This document shows, piece after piece, positions 44,938 to 52,718 of a stretch of 64,000 bases of DNA. Source of the DNA: an uncultured Bacteroides sp. Its GTDB lineage: Bacteria; Bacteroidota; Bacteroidia; Bacteroidales; Bacteroidaceae. The stretch lies in assembly GCA_945833835.1 (NCBI GenBank), contig CAMAFR010000004.1, positions 18,772-82,771 of the forward strand. The letters are read 5' to 3'. Position 1 is the first letter of the stretch. The number at the start of each line of letters is the position of its first letter. The notes beneath the pieces are model-generated. The model was given only the letters and a program-made list of their open reading frames with translations, was not told the origin of the DNA and searched no databases. A program made the translations under genes and the position numbers.

Positions 44938-47082
44938 CAGCCCGGCGGCCCGCCGGGCCTCGTCGATGGCATTGCCTTCGGCTTCGGCGGCATAAGGATG
45001 ATGCTGCAAGGTCCATTGCTCCTCAATGGCGTAGAAGTCGATGTCGTGGGGAGGCTGTCCGTCCATACGGCGGCGCAGCTCTTCGAAATACGTTTTCCAG
45101 CGCAGGGCGTAGAAGTCACGCAGCAGGCCGCTCCATTCCTTGTGGCCATAGTCATGCAGTCGCCCGGCATCCGCAGCCTCCCGGTTGCCCCATGTCGTGA
45201 TGAGCACGCGGGCATTCCATTCGTAGTGGTCTTGCTCCTCGGGGGTCGTACCCATCCGCCGTGCTTCGGCAATCCATTTGCCCACCTTGAACTCCGGTCG
45301 GGTGGCCAGCAGCCGGTCTTGCAGCTCTATCAGCGCAAGGAAACGTCCGGCTGCCGCTTCGAAGAGCGTCCGGTCGCCCGATCGGTAGGCGGCGGTCACC
45401 ACGGGGTAGACCAGTCGTCCCTTCTCGGCCACGGCCTGCCGCAGAATGTCTATCAGGTCATATTCGAAATTGTCGTTCCCCCGGAACGCCTCTGACTCTT
45501 GGGCCAGCAGTCGGGCGGCGCGGATGATGTCGGCAGGGTCATAGTAGTCACTCATTTCCGACCACGTGCTCACTTGATACACCTCCGGGGCGGGGCGTGC
45601 GCAGAACACCGATTCGTGAGTACCCTGCTGGGTGGATCCGTCGGGGCAGGCATAAATCGTGTTGCTCAGTATCCGCCACGCTTCGCTCACTCCCGGTGTC
45701 GTCTGGCCGTAGCGGGCCCGCAGATAGCCTTCCAGCCACTCGTCCTTGTCGAAGCGTTCCGCCCGCCACGGCAGTTCCGTCAGCAGCTCATACATCACGG
45801 GGTTGTTTTCAATCCCCTCCATCGTCAGGCCTACCCCTTTCAGGGTCTTTCCGAAACTACTTTCCTTTGCCTTATAAAATCCGTCGATGACGTGCGCCAT
45901 CTTGCCGTGCAGTCCTACGTTGCCCCCGAAGTTCAGCAACATGCAGTACAGCCAATCGTGCTGGCGGAATCCCATCGGGCGGTACCATGTCGAGGTGGAG
46001 TCGCCCCATTGCGGACGGCTTTCCGAAAACAGGTCCAGCACCACCAGGTCGCCGGCCGGCAGGTGGCGTATCATCTCGTCGTAAGGACATCCGCCCCATG
46101 CCTGTACCACCCAGGCCGCTTTCGGGTTGGCCTGCTTCATGGCTTGCCAGATGGCTTTTCCGGCAGCGGCGAGGTCCACTCCTTGCGTATTGCCACCCTC
46201 ATGGAACGGGTCCATGCTGTAATGGTCGGCACCGCCCAGCAGCCGTTTCATTTCCTGGTAGTAGATGCGGGCGATGCGTCCGAAGTTCGGATCTTCCGGT
46301 TGCAGGAAGGCCGGTCGGCGGTAGCCGTTCCACCGCCCGGGGTCGGCTACCTCCAGGTGTAGCTTGGTGCGGGCGTCTGACGGCACCATGCCCGAATAGC
46401 CCGGCAGCACGGGATGGATGCCGAACTCACGCATTCGTCGCAGTATTTTCCGTCCCAACGCCTCCTGTTGCTCGTACCAGCTGTCGGGGTTCGGACCTCC
46501 CCATCCTTCGAGGTTGTTCATCAGCCACCACCCTTGGAAGGCGGGGCCGGCCACGAAGTCATTGATTTCCGCTTTGCTGTATCCCAGCCGTTTCAGCACG
46601 TTGCGCCATACGCAGGCCGTCCCCACGGCACAGAGAGGGAGGTTGATGCCGTGCATCGCCATCCAGTCTATTTCCTGTTCCCAGCGTTCCCAGTCCCAGA
46701 AAGGCATGGAGTAGGAGAAGGTACAGTAGTTGAAGTCATAGCGCAGCGGCAGACTGGTTTCGTGGCGTTCCTTGAGGGGGATACGGGGCAGCTGTTGCGG
46801 CAGCGGGGCCTGCATCCGGTTCCAGCCCAGCTGGATGCCGGCATGGTATTTCAGGTACCAATGGATGCCTGTGGCGATGCTCACCGGGTTGTTGCCGCGG
46901 ATGACGGGTTTGTCCCCCTGCTGGTCCAGTTCGAAGAAGTCGGTGTCGGAGGACAGTTGTTCGATGACGAACCGTTGCGATGCCCCTTTGTCGATGCGCT
47001 CCAGCAGTCCGGTAATCGGAGAGGCTGCTTGGGTGGCCCATGCGGCCAGCAGCCAGCAGCAGGTAAGGATGAGTTGTTTCAT
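44932..47082 (-). CDS. GH89 alpha-N-acetylglucosaminidase
   Basis: 716-aa secreted enzyme (signal peptide MKQLILTCCWLLAAWATQA) of the NAGLU family, which releases terminal alpha-linked GlcNAc, as on gastric mucin glycans and heparan sulfate. Three NAGLU domains in order: N-terminal (YHAGIQLGWNRM), TIM barrel (FPFWDWERWEQEIDWMAMHGIN-type block written here as YSMPFWDWERWEQEIDW, then YSMDPFHEGG and GLTMEGIENNPVMYEL, the likely catalytic glutamates) and the helical C-domain. Suggests the adjacent SusCD locus handles host glycans. Convergent and 6-base overlapping with the esterase. Confidence 0.92.
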   Translation of the reverse strand: MKQLILTCCWLLAAWATQAASPITGLLERIDKGASQRFVIEQLSSDTDFFELDQQGDKPVIRGNNPVSIATGIHWYLKYHAGIQLGWNRMQAPLPQQLPRIPLKERHETSLPLRYDFNYCTFSYSMPFWDWERWEQEIDWMAMHGINLPLCAVGTACVWRNVLKRLGYSKAEINDFVAGPAFQGWWLMNNLEGWGGPNPDSWYEQQEALGRKILRRMREFGIHPVLPGYSGMVPSDARTKLHLEVADPGRWNGYRRPAFLQPEDPNFGRIARIYYQEMKRLLGGADHYSMDPFHEGGNTQGVDLAAAGKAIWQAMKQANPKAAWVVQAWGGCPYDEMIRHLPAGDLVVLDLFSESRPQWGDSTSTWYRPMGFRQHDWLYCMLLNFGGNVGLHGKMAHVIDGFYKAKESSFGKTLKGVGLTMEGIENNPVMYELLTELPWRAERFDKDEWLEGYLRARYGQTTPGVSEAWRILSNTIYACPDGSTQQGTHESVFCARPAPEVYQVSTWSEMSDYYDPADIIRAARLLAQESEAFRGNDNFEYDLIDILRQAVAEKGRLVYPVVTAAYRSGDRTLFEAAAGRFLALIELQDRLLATRPEFKVGKWIAEARRMGTTPEEQDHYEWNARVLITTWGNREAADAGRLHDYGHKEWSGLLRDFYALRWKTYFEELRRRMDGQPPHDIDFYAIEEQWTLQHHPYAAEAEGNAIDEARRAAGLL

Positions 47083-47246
47083 AGTCTTTTCGATTTGTGA
47101 CGAATATACGCAATCTCTGGCAATCCTGCAAGTCTTCCGGCGGAATATCTGTCAGAAAAATATTCTGCCGCTACCGTCCGGAAACAGGGTCGGAAAGAAG
47201 ATTTTTCCAAAGTGTAGGGTCGGGAGGAATCTTTGTTGCCCATCGC

Positions 47247-47276
47247 TTTGCCTTTCTGATTTTATGACTACATTTG
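47247..47276 (+). promoter_or_regulatory. promoter of the sulfur-handling operon
   Basis: TTTG at 47247-47250 and TACATTTG at 47269-47276 fit the Bacteroidetes consensus with an 18-base gap. Start is expected about 50 bases before the PLP-enzyme ATG at 47333. The region 47083-47246 shows no gene. Confidence 0.55.
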
Positions 47277-47332
47277 CTTTCATCTTCATTGTTTTCAACG
47301 TGTACAGAGAGCATATAAATTCATTGATTGTC

Positions 47333-48526
47333 ATGAAAAAACAGACACAAGCCATCCATACCTGGTTTCCCCGCCGGGATGCCTATCAGGCCTTGAGTAT
47401 GCCGGTCTATCACACGGCGGCCTATGAGTTTGACGATGCCGCCGTGATGGCCGATGCCTTTTGCGGCAGGATTGACGCACCCGACTATTCGCGTGTCATG
47501 AACCCTACCGTCACCTATTTCGAGAACAAAGTGAAGCAGCTCACCGGGGCTGCCGAGGTCATTGCCTTCAGTTCGGGAATGGCGGCCATCAGCAACACCT
47601 TTCTGGCGGTGGCGGCTGCCGGAAAGAACATTGTCACGTCCCGCCACATGTTCGGCAACACCTATGCCTTGGTCTCGGCCACCCTGTCACGCTTCGGGGT
47701 GCAGGTGCACCTCTGTGACCTGACGGACCCCGGACAGGTAGAGGCTGCCGTAGATGTCGATACCTGTTGTATCTATTTGGAGATCATTACCAATCCGCAG
47801 CTGGAGGTGGCTGATTTGTCGGCTCTTTCCGCCATTGCCCGCCGTCGGGGCCTGCCGCTCATAGCCGATACGACACTGATACCGTTCACCGAGTTCAGTG
47901 CCCGTGAGCTGGGGGTGGACATCGAAGTCGTTTCCAGCACCAAATATTTGTCAGGCGGTGCCACGTCTATCGGTGGCTTGGTCATCGACTACGGCACGTG
48001 TCCCGGATTCGGCAAGCGGATGCGTACGGAGATGTTGCTCAATTTGGGAGCCTACATGACCCCTCACGTGGCCTATATGCAGACCCTCGGACTGGAAACC
48101 CTGGATGCCCGTTACCGCGTGCAGGCCTCTAACGCTGCCCGGTTGGCCGAACGGCTGCGCCTCTTGCCGTCCATCCGTCAGGTCAATTACGTGGGGTTGC
48201 CCGATAATCCGTATTACGACCTGGCCCGCCGTCAGTTCGGCCCTACTGCCGGTGCCATGCTCACCATCGACCTGGGCAGCCGCGAGGCGTGTTTCCGCTT
48301 CATCAACCGCCTGCAGCTCATACGGAGGGCCACCAACCTGTTCGATAACAAGACCTTGGCCATCCATCCGGCCAGCACCATCTTCGGCCCGTTTTCCGAG
48401 AACCAGCGGCGGCAGATGGATGTGTCCGAGTCCATCATCCGCCTGTCCGTAGGGCTGGAGGATGTTGATGACCTGCTGGAGGACATCCGTCAGGCCGCAG
48501 CTCCTGGAGGACCGGCCGATGTTTGA
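47333..48526 (+). CDS. Cys/Met-metabolism PLP-dependent enzyme
   Basis: 397 aa, fold-type I PLP enzyme of the MetB/MetC/MetY/MGL family: PLP lysine K204 in SSTKYLSGG, YSRVMNPTVTYFENKV and AIHPAST.. C-terminal signature. The family includes O-acetylhomoserine sulfhydrylase, cystathionine synthase/lyase and methionine gamma-lyase. Neighbours (E1-like, DsrE-like, TusA-like) favour a sulfhydrylase taking sulfur from a protein carrier, an inference. Start at 47333 (MKKQTQAIHT); an upstream in-frame extension to 46772 crosses the promoter and the GH89 gene. Overlaps the next gene by 8 bases. Confidence 0.85.
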   Translation: MKKQTQAIHTWFPRRDAYQALSMPVYHTAAYEFDDAAVMADAFCGRIDAPDYSRVMNPTVTYFENKVKQLTGAAEVIAFSSGMAAISNTFLAVAAAGKNIVTSRHMFGNTYALVSATLSRFGVQVHLCDLTDPGQVEAAVDVDTCCIYLEIITNPQLEVADLSALSAIARRRGLPLIADTTLIPFTEFSARELGVDIEVVSSTKYLSGGATSIGGLVIDYGTCPGFGKRMRTEMLLNLGAYMTPHVAYMQTLGLETLDARYRVQASNAARLAERLRLLPSIRQVNYVGLPDNPYYDLARRQFGPTAGAMLTIDLGSREACFRFINRLQLIRRATNLFDNKTLAIHPASTIFGPFSENQRRQMDVSESIIRLSVGLEDVDDLLEDIRQAAAPGGPADV

Positions 48527-49038
48527 CTACAGCGAGGAGGCGCTCCGTCGATACAGCCGCCACATCCTGTTGCCCGATGTCGGGGTAGAGGGGCAGGAAC
48601 GCATCCGCCAAGGCCGTGTGTTGGTGGTGGGGGCCGGCGGGCTGGGCTCGCCGGTGCTCCTGTATCTCGCGGCGGCAGGGGTGGGGCATCTCGGCATTGT
48701 GGACGGCGACGTGGTCGATCTCTCGAACTTGCAGCGTCAGGTGATTCATGCTACCCCCGATGTGGGGCACTACAAGGTGGAGTCGGCCCGGCAGCAAATC
48801 ATCCGTCTGAACCCCGATGTTCGCCGCCGAGGTATTGAAGTATCTGACAGGTACCGGCCGGTTGCTCACCGACTGCCTGCTCACCTTGGATGCGCTGACC
48901 ATGGAGTTCCGGAAAACCACCCTGTCACGCCGGGATGATTGTGCGGTGTGTGGCAGCCGTCCGTCGGTCACGACCCTGGCGATAACCGAACCGGAAACCT
49001 GCCTGATGGGGAGGGGTCCGCTCTCATCACATGGATAA
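48519..49038 (+). pseudogene. E1-like ThiF/MoeB/HesA protein with internal deletion
   Basis: Adenylates the C-terminus of a ubiquitin-like sulfur carrier in this family. The N-terminal half reads normally to about residue 100 (MFDYSEEALRRYSRHILLP, GAGGLGSP nucleotide loop, DGDVVDLSNLQRQ). At about 48817-48825 the frame jumps by one, and the C-terminal tail continues in the +1 frame from 48817 (MFAAEVLKYLTGTG, ALTMEFRKTTLSRRDDCAVCG). Missing in between are roughly 80-110 residues that should hold the catalytic cysteine and one zinc CxxC pair. The tail still overlaps the DsrE-like start, as expected for a coupled intact gene. Real deletion or assembly error. Confidence 0.8.
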
Positions 49039-49567
49039 AAAAAAGATTTGTATGGAAATAATAGAAAACCTATCTCACTTGTCCACTGCCGAAGGACCGA
49101 AGAAACTTTCGCTCATTGCGTTCAGTGGCGATTTCGACAAACTGACAGCTGTCTTTACCTTGGCTACCGGGGCCGCTGCCTTGGGCTACGAGGTGAACAT
49201 CTTCTTTACCTTTTGGGGGCTGGATGCCATCAAGCGCCGCACGGGACGTGCTTTTGTGGGCAAAGGATTCCTGCCGAAGCTGTTCGGCTATCTGATGGGC
49301 GGACTGCAGGTCGCCCCTTGCAGCCGCTTCAACTTCGGGGGTATCGGTCCCCGACTGTTCCGCCATCTGATGCGTAAAAACAGGGTGGCCACACTCGAAG
49401 AGTTGGTCGAGGCGGCCAAGGCTCTTGGCATCCGCCTGTATGCCTGTGAAATGGCCGCCCAGGTACTTGGCTTACAGAAAAGCGACTTTATCCCCGAGGT
49501 GAAGGAGGTGGTCGGAGTGGCCTCCTTCCTGAAGCTCTCTGAGGGAGGACGGATCCTGTTCATCTGA
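49031..49567 (+). CDS. DsrE/F-like sulfur-relay protein
   Basis: 178 aa of the DsrE/DsrF/DrsH-like family (peroxiredoxin-like form): KKLSLIAFSGDFDKLTAVFTLA at the start, EVNIFFTFWGLDAI, and a conserved cysteine in YACEMAAQVLG (about 138) that would carry a persulfide. Two moderately hydrophobic stretches; no signal peptide. Often encoded beside TusA-like proteins, as here. Start at ATG 49031, overlapping the E1-like gene end by 8 bases; ATG 49052 is an alternative. Confidence 0.82.
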   Translation: MDKKKICMEIIENLSHLSTAEGPKKLSLIAFSGDFDKLTAVFTLATGAAALGYEVNIFFTFWGLDAIKRRTGRAFVGKGFLPKLFGYLMGGLQVAPCSRFNFGGIGPRLFRHLMRKNRVATLEELVEAAKALGIRLYACEMAAQVLGLQKSDFIPEVKEVVGVASFLKLSEGGRILFI

Positions 49568-49612
49568 GGCAACCCGTCTCTTTTCCGATGATTCATTTTT
49601 AAACGATTCCTT

Positions 49613-49837
49613 ATGAAACACCTACTCGACATCACTGCCGAACATTGCCCTATGACCCTTGTGCGTACCAAGCTCAAGCTGGCCCAAATGGCTGCGGGCG
49701 ACACGTTGGAGCTGCTGCTCAGTGAGGGAGAACCCTTAGACAATATCCCTGCCAGCTTGTGTGAGCAGGGCTACCGGGTGCTTTCCGTCCGTTCTGTAGA
49801 AGGCACTACCCATTGCCTCTTGATAGAAAAACCTTGA
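49613..49837 (+). CDS. TusA-like sulfurtransferase
   Basis: 74 aa, sulfur carrier of the TusA/SirA/YedF family. The cysteine loop reads LDITAEHCPMTLVRTK; the canonical motif is CPxP, here CPMT, so the second proline is replaced. Expected to accept persulfide sulfur from a desulfurase or DsrE-like protein and hand it to an acceptor. Located 45 bases after the DsrE-like gene in the same operon. Confidence 0.82.
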   Translation: MKHLLDITAEHCPMTLVRTKLKLAQMAAGDTLELLLSEGEPLDNIPASLCEQGYRVLSVRSVEGTTHCLLIEKP

Positions 49838-49864
49838 TGTATGTAACCTTTCAACTGACCGATT

Positions 49865-50515
49865 ATGAACACCGTCCCTACCTTTATCCTGGCCGACAAT
49901 CAGGACATCACCCGTGCCGGCCTGCAGGCCTATATCTCTGCACTCTTCCCCACGGCAGACGTTACCAATGCCGCCGACAAGAAGCGGCTGGTGCCACTGC
50001 TCACCACCGCACCCGACAGTGTTGTGGTGCTCGACTACACGTTGTATGACCTGAAAGGCGTGGAGGAATTTCTCATCATCGTCCGTCGGTTTCCCTCGGT
50101 ACGGTGGGTGTTGTTCTCCAACGAGCTGAGCGAGGATTTTATCCGTACCCTCAGTGCCGAAGAACATATCAGCATGGTGCTGAAGGAGAATACCGGTGAG
50201 GAAATCCGTTCGGCGCTGCTCTGTTCGGCCCGTTGGGAGCGCTTTCTTTGTCATCAAATCACCAACCTGCTGGTCAGCCGTTCGCATGCTGCACCTCTCT
50301 TTTCGTCGCTGACCCCCACCGAACAAGAGATTCTACGGCAGATAGCTTTGGGAAAGACCGTCAAAGAGATTGCCGCCGAGCGGGTGTCCAGCATCCACAC
50401 CGTCATCACCCACAAGAAGAACATTTTCCGCAAGTTGGAGGTGAACAACATCTACGAGGCCACCAAGTACGCCTTGCGGGCCGGTCTGATAGAAATGGCC
50501 GAATATTATATCTGA
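49865..50515 (+). CDS. LuxR-type response regulator
   Basis: 216 aa. Receiver domain with phosphoacceptor D57 (VVVLDYTLYD), acidic pocket residue D11 with D14 close by, and the lysine in SMVLKENTGEE. It is joined to a C-terminal LuxR helix-turn-helix (LTPTEQEILRQIALGKTVKEIA, HTVITHKKNIFRKL). No sensor kinase is adjacent, so its partner is elsewhere. It follows the TusA-like gene by 27 bases and may be co-transcribed, hinting at a role in sulfur or redox control. Confidence 0.85.
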   Translation: MNTVPTFILADNQDITRAGLQAYISALFPTADVTNAADKKRLVPLLTTAPDSVVVLDYTLYDLKGVEEFLIIVRRFPSVRWVLFSNELSEDFIRTLSAEEHISMVLKENTGEEIRSALLCSARWERFLCHQITNLLVSRSHAAPLFSSLTPTEQEILRQIALGKTVKEIAAERVSSIHTVITHKKNIFRKLEVNNIYEATKYALRAGLIEMAEYYI

Positions 50516-50525
50516 CGATGCAATA

Positions 50526-50587
50526 AACGCAAAGACACAAAGGCACGGAGGGGAATCCGTCCCCGTGTCCTTGTGTCTCTGTGTTTC
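50526..50587. terminator. bidirectional terminator between the response regulator and fructokinase genes
   Basis: A long near-perfect hairpin: the arm from 50526 (AACGCAAAGACACAAAGG) pairs with the arm ending near 50587 (CCTTGTGTCTCTGTGTT), with GGGG/CCCC next to a short loop. The genes converge on it from both sides. Confidence 0.65.
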
Positions 50588-50612
50588 CTCAAAGAAGCCT
50601 GTAGGCTGTCCG

Positions 50613-51494
50613 TCACTTCAGGTCAAGCAGTTCCTGCGGCAGGCGGGGCATCGCGCCGTTCTGCGTGCAGACATAGGCGCTGACCTCTACCGCCCGCTGA
50701 TGTGCGTCGGCTACGGAGCGGCCGGCGAGGATGGAGGCCACGAACGAGGCCGTGAACGAGTCGCCTGCACCTACCGTGTCTGCCACCTCAATCTTCGGTG
50801 TGGCGAAGAAGCTCATCGCCCCTTTAGAGAAGACATAGCTGCCGTTCACGCCGCAGGTGAGTACCAGCATATCCAGGTTATACTTGCCCAGGATGAGCCA
50901 GCACTTGTTTTCGAAGTCCATGCCCGGATAGCCGAACATACGTCCGATGGTGACCAATTCCTCGTCATTGATCTTTAGGATATTGCAGCGGCGCAGCGAC
51001 TCCTTGATGACCTCCTTGCTGAAGAAGTTCTGGCGGAGGTTGATGTCGAAGATGCGCAGACAGTCCTTCGGGGTGGCGTCGAGGAAACGGTGGATGGTCT
51101 GGCGGGACACCTCGTTACGTTGTGCCAGCGATCCGAAGCATACGGCACGGCTGTTGCGTGCCACCTGTTCCAGTTCGGGGGTAAAAGGAATGTTGTCCCA
51201 AGCGGCTCCCTCCTTGATGTCGTAGGTAGGCACGCCGTCCTCATCGAGCGTGATTTGTACCGTTCCGGTGGGATAGTCCAGACGGGGCATGAAGTAGTTC
51301 AGTCCTTTCTCGTCGAACGCCTGCAGGGTCTCGTCGCCCAGGGCATCGTTGCCCACAGCGCTGATGGCACAGGCATCATAGCCGAACTGTGAAATATGAT
51401 AAGCAAAGTTGGCGGGTGCTCCACCCAGTTTTCGTCCTTCAGGAAGGCAGTCCCACAGGGCTTCGCCCAATCCTACAATCCATTGTTTTTCCAT
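50613..51494 (-). CDS. fructokinase (PfkB family)
   Basis: Phosphorylates cytoplasmic fructose, last gene of the fructan locus. 293 aa ribokinase-fold protein with GGAPANFAYHISQFG near 24-38 and the C-terminal ATP-site signature DTVGAGDSFTASF containing the catalytic Asp. Family alone could also mean another sugar kinase; the GH32 and SusCD neighbours make fructose the best call. Corresponds in position to the fructokinase of the B. thetaiotaomicron fructan locus. Confidence 0.88.
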   Translation of the reverse strand: MEKQWIVGLGEALWDCLPEGRKLGGAPANFAYHISQFGYDACAISAVGNDALGDETLQAFDEKGLNYFMPRLDYPTGTVQITLDEDGVPTYDIKEGAAWDNIPFTPELEQVARNSRAVCFGSLAQRNEVSRQTIHRFLDATPKDCLRIFDINLRQNFFSKEVIKESLRRCNILKINDEELVTIGRMFGYPGMDFENKCWLILGKYNLDMLVLTCGVNGSYVFSKGAMSFFATPKIEVADTVGAGDSFTASFVASILAGRSVADAHQRAVEVSAYVCTQNGAMPRLPQELLDLK

Positions 51495-51551
51495 GGTTTC
51501 TTATAGTTATATGATGATTATTGTTTGAAGTTTCTCAATTACTTACCCAGG

Positions 51552-52718
51552 TTATTTCCGGATGTTGGGGAGGTAGGTGAACAGGTAGATGACCCCTGCC
51601 GCCATGACGGCCACTGCGCCAGCTTGTCCGATGGCATCGGCGGCGAAGCCCATGAGCAGCGGGAAGACGGTTCCACCGAAGAGGCCCATGATCATCAGTC
51701 CGCTGATTTCGTTCTCATGTTCCTTGTCAGAGAGCAGGGCACGGGCGAAGACCAACGAGAAGATGTTGGAGTTGCCGTAGCCCACGAGGGCGATGGCCGT
51801 GTAGAGCATCCACTGGGAGGTGCCGAAAGCCAGGCCCACCATGGCCAGTGCCATCATCACGACACTCAGGAGGAAGAACACCCGGTTGCTCATCATGCGC
51901 AGGAAGAACGAGCCGGTGAAGCAGCCTGCCGTACGGAAGATGAAGTAGAGCGAGGTGGCGAAGGCGGCTTCGTTGAGCGACATGCCCAGCCGTTCCATCA
52001 GCAGCTTGGGGGCCGTGGTGTTGGTGCCCACATCGATGCCCACATGACACATGATACCTACGAACGACAGCAGCACCAGCGGATGTGAGAGCAGGCGGAG
52101 GCAGTCGCCTATCGACGAGCGGTTGCACGCTGATTGCTCTTCCTCAATGGGGGTAGCCCCCAGCAGCAAGGTGGCCACCACGCCGATGAGCAGGTAGATG
52201 GGGAACAGCACACGCCAGCCCAGACCGAACGCCGGGATGCTGGCCATGGCTCCCCACATGGCGATGTAGGGTGCCATGAACGAGGCGATGGCTTTCACGA
52301 ACTGGCCGAACGTCAGCGTAGAGGCCAGGTTGCCGCCTTTCACCACCGACGATACCAGCGGGTTGAGCGATGTCTGCATCAAGGCGTTGCCGATGCCCAG
52401 CAGCGAGAACGACACCAGCATGAGGGGCAGCGTCTCGCCGAAGATGGGCAGAGCCAGCGACACGAGGGTCACGAGCAGCGAGAGCAGCACTGTCTTCTTG
52501 CGTCCGATGCGGTCCATCAACATCCCCGTGGGGACGGCGAACAGCAGGAACCAGAAGAACACTAACGAGGGGAGTACGTTGGCCACCGTGTCGCTCAGCG
52601 ACAAGTCGGCCTTCACATAGTTGGAGGCGATACCTACCAAGTCTACAAAGCCCATGGCAAAGAAACACAGCATCAAGGGCAGCATCAGCATTTTCTTCGT
52701 ATTGCTCATAGTCGTCAT
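51552..52718 (-). CDS. MFS sugar (fructose) transporter
   Basis: 388-aa, 12-helix Major Facilitator protein with the loop 2-3 motif GMLMDRIGRKKT. Resembles FucP/glucose-galactose type sugar symporters and holds the place of the inner-membrane monosaccharide importer of the fructan locus, so fructose is the inferred substrate. Its ATG overlaps the GH32 stop (ATGA), indicating coupled translation. Confidence 0.83.
   Translation of the reverse strand: MTTMSNTKKMLMLPLMLCFFAMGFVDLVGIASNYVKADLSLSDTVANVLPSLVFFWFLLFAVPTGMLMDRIGRKKTVLLSLLVTLVSLALPIFGETLPLMLVSFSLLGIGNALMQTSLNPLVSSVVKGGNLASTLTFGQFVKAIASFMAPYIAMWGAMASIPAFGLGWRVLFPIYLLIGVVATLLLGATPIEEEQSACNRSSIGDCLRLLSHPLVLLSFVGIMCHVGIDVGTNTTAPKLLMERLGMSLNEAAFATSLYFIFRTAGCFTGSFFLRMMSNRVFFLLSVVMMALAMVGLAFGTSQWMLYTAIALVGYGNSNIFSLVFARALLSDKEHENEISGLMIMGLFGGTVFPLLMGFAADAIGQAGAVAVMAAGVIYLFTYLPNIRK

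Noticed and set aside
46772..47332. N-terminal extension of the PLP enzyme to 46772
   Set aside because: It would overlap the GH89 coding start and pass through the promoter; the family N-terminus is at 47333.
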